Shown here piece after piece: positions 5,186 through 6,363 of a DNA stretch of 6,363 nt (the stretch's first letter is position 1; every line of letters starts with the position of its first letter). The notes under the pieces are model-generated. The model ran no database searches, had not been told where the DNA came from, and saw only the letters and a list, made by a program, of their open reading frames with translations. The stretch is from positions 1 to 6,363 of the forward strand of contig CAKZPX010000005.1 in assembly GCA_937139435.1 (NCBI GenBank), given 5' to 3'. Made by a program: the position numbers and the translations under genes. The stretch comes from an uncultured bacterium. Lineage in GTDB: Bacteria > Hydrothermota > Tepidihabitantia > Tepidihabitantales > Tepidihabitantaceae.

Positions 5186-6363
5186 TCACTCTGGCTTGGG
5201 TAGGGTCACCCGCAAGAACTTTTCTGCACGTAACCCAAGGACAAAGTCCGCCTGAAGGAGTTTATGAATCTCCCTACTCCCTTCGTAAATTTGCGCTCCT
5301 TTGGCGTTGCGGTAGAATCGTTCTACCGGATATTCATCCGAAAAGCCATAAGCACCGTGAATCTGAACCGCATGGGACGCAGCCCGCTCCGAGGCGTTGC
5401 AGGCATACATCTTGGCCAGCGATGTCGCCTGGGTATTGGGTCGTCCCTGGTTTTTGAGCCACCCGGCTTTGAGCCAGAGCAGGTGCGAGATTTCGTAATC
5501 TGCGACCATTTCACCGATCATCTCCTTAATGAGTTGATGCTCAGCAATCGGTCTACCAAAAGTTTGGCGAGTGTTGGCATATTTAACCGAGGCGTCAAGA
5601 CAGGCACGAATTAAACCAGTGGCACCAGCGGCAACAGTATACCGCCCCTGGTCAAGGGCGAACATTGCAATCTTGAAGCCTTCGTTCGGTTGCCCAAGCA
5701 TATTCTCCTCGGGTACCGGCACATCAATCATTGATATCGAGCCGGTATTCCCGGCCCGAACACCTAATTTGCCTTTGATTGTTGAAGTAGAGAGTCCGGG
5801 CATCCCTCTCTCTAAGATAAAACAGGAAATCCCGGTATGGTCGCGGAACTCTTTTTTCTTTAAGTCGGTCCAGGCAAAAACAAGGAAATGGTCAGCAACA
5901 TCAGCAAGGGAAATCCAGGTCTTCTCGCCGTTTAAGATGTAATGGTCGCCATCCTTCTTTGCCCAAGCCTGCATCGCCACCACATCCGAGCCAGCACCGG
6001 GTTCGGTGAGCCCAAATGCGCCAATCTTTTCGCCTTTTGCCTGGGGAACTAAAAAACGCTCTTTTTGCTCTTCATCTCCCCAAGTGAGTAAAGTCAACGA
6101 GTTGAGCCCGATGTGAACCGAGAGAATTACCCTCAAGGAGGTGTCAACATATTCCAACTCCTCGCAGGCAAGTCCAAGGGCAATGTAATCGTTGCCAATA
6201 CCACCATAGCAAGGTGGAGTACTAAGCCCCAGTAACCCCAGACCCGCCATCTGAGTCAAGATGCTTTTATCAAACTCGTGACGGGAGTCAAGTTCTTTTA
6301 TTTTTGGCGCAATCTCCCCTTGTGCCCACTTACGGGTAAGGGTTATTACCGCTTGATGCTCTT
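5186..6363 (-). CDS. Acyl-CoA dehydrogenase, FAD-dependent (5' end cut by window edge)
   Basis: This flavoenzyme introduces an alpha-beta double bond into an acyl-CoA and normally passes electrons to electron-transfer flavoprotein in the cytoplasm. The frame is open to the window edge, adding 34 residues (EHQAVITLTRKWAQGEIAPK and on) before TTG 6259, which is therefore internal; about 391 residues are visible and only a few N-terminal ones are missing. Numbered from the first full codon: FAD/substrate motif FGLTEPGAGSD (116-126), NGEKTWIS (144-151), helical-domain RQTFGRPIAEHQ (265-276) and QIHGAYGFSDEYPVERFYRN (333-352). IYEGSREIH (358-366) contains the probable catalytic base Glu360, in the position used by short- and medium-chain enzymes. 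The C-terminal KLLQADFVLGLRAEKF resembles a subgroup that includes glutaryl-CoA-dehydrogenase-like proteins, so chain length and substrate are open. The gene looks intact and is followed by the broken DUF362 gene. The stop TGA is at 5188-5186. Confidence 0.95.
   Translation of the reverse strand, partial: EHQAVITLTRKWAQGEIAPKIKELDSRHEFDKSILTQMAGLGLLGLSTPPCYGGIGNDYIALGLACEELEYVDTSLRVILSVHIGLNSLTLLTWGDEEQKERFLVPQAKGEKIGAFGLTEPGAGSDVVAMQAWAKKDGDHYILNGEKTWISLADVADHFLVFAWTDLKKKEFRDHTGISCFILERGMPGLSTSTIKGKLGVRAGNTGSISMIDVPVPEENMLGQPNEGFKIAMFALDQGRYTVAAGATGLIRACLDASVKYANTRQTFGRPIAEHQLIKEMIGEMVADYEISHLLWLKAGWLKNQGRPNTQATSLAKMYACNASERAASHAVQIHGAYGFSDEYPVERFYRNAKGAQIYEGSREIHKLLQADFVLGLRAEKFLRVTLPKPE

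Noticed and set aside
5264..5942. Plus-strand frames of 116 and 123 codons inside the acyl-CoA dehydrogenase
   Set aside because: They are antisense shadows of an intact, well-conserved enzyme gene.

Overview
The window carries five gene units, all on the minus strand, so transcription runs from high to low coordinates. Expression signals are bacterial: a sigma70-type TTGACG/TATAGT promoter, an AGGAGG Shine-Dalgarno site and a strong rho-independent terminator. The gene content suggests an anaerobic bacterium: an iron-sulfur/flavin/molybdopterin oxidoreductase, a beta-oxidation-type flavoenzyme, a DUF362 iron-sulfur-type protein remnant and a lipoprotein. Base composition is moderate. From memory of similar proteins, an uncultured candidate-phylum bacterium (WOR-3/Stahlbacteria-like) is plausible, but this is a weak inference and not shown by the sequence.

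From right to left: (1) 6363-5186 is an acyl-CoA dehydrogenase missing only its first few codons at the window edge. (2) About 20 bases downstream, 5167-4443 is a DUF362-family gene broken by several frameshifts. (3) 4440-3971 has no supportable gene; it holds a degenerate 14-base tandem repeat, a hairpin and a long open frame without recognisable content. (4) 3913-3071 is a putative lipoprotein of unknown function with its own promoter, ribosome site and terminator. (5) 3021-2810 is AT-rich and non-coding, ending in a promoter. (6) 2773 to 1 is a tightly coupled operon of three redox genes. They are a dicluster 4Fe-4S protein (sulfhydrogenase beta/AsrA type), an FAD/NAD(P)/[2Fe-2S] protein (sulfhydrogenase gamma/AsrB type) and the N-terminal 309 residues of a molybdopterin-oxidoreductase-fold protein that runs off the window.

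The operon is the most interesting part. The beta and gamma subunits normally pass electrons between NAD(P)H and a [NiFe] hydrogenase, or to the siroheme subunit AsrC in anaerobic sulfite reductase. Here the next gene is neither. It encodes a MopB protein with the cysteines for an N-terminal 4Fe-4S cluster but no Cys at the position where formate dehydrogenases carry their Cys/Sec metal ligand. This suggests a cytoplasmic NAD(P)-linked complex whose terminal partner is a divergent molybdopterin-type or NuoG-like subunit; the substrate cannot be read from the window.
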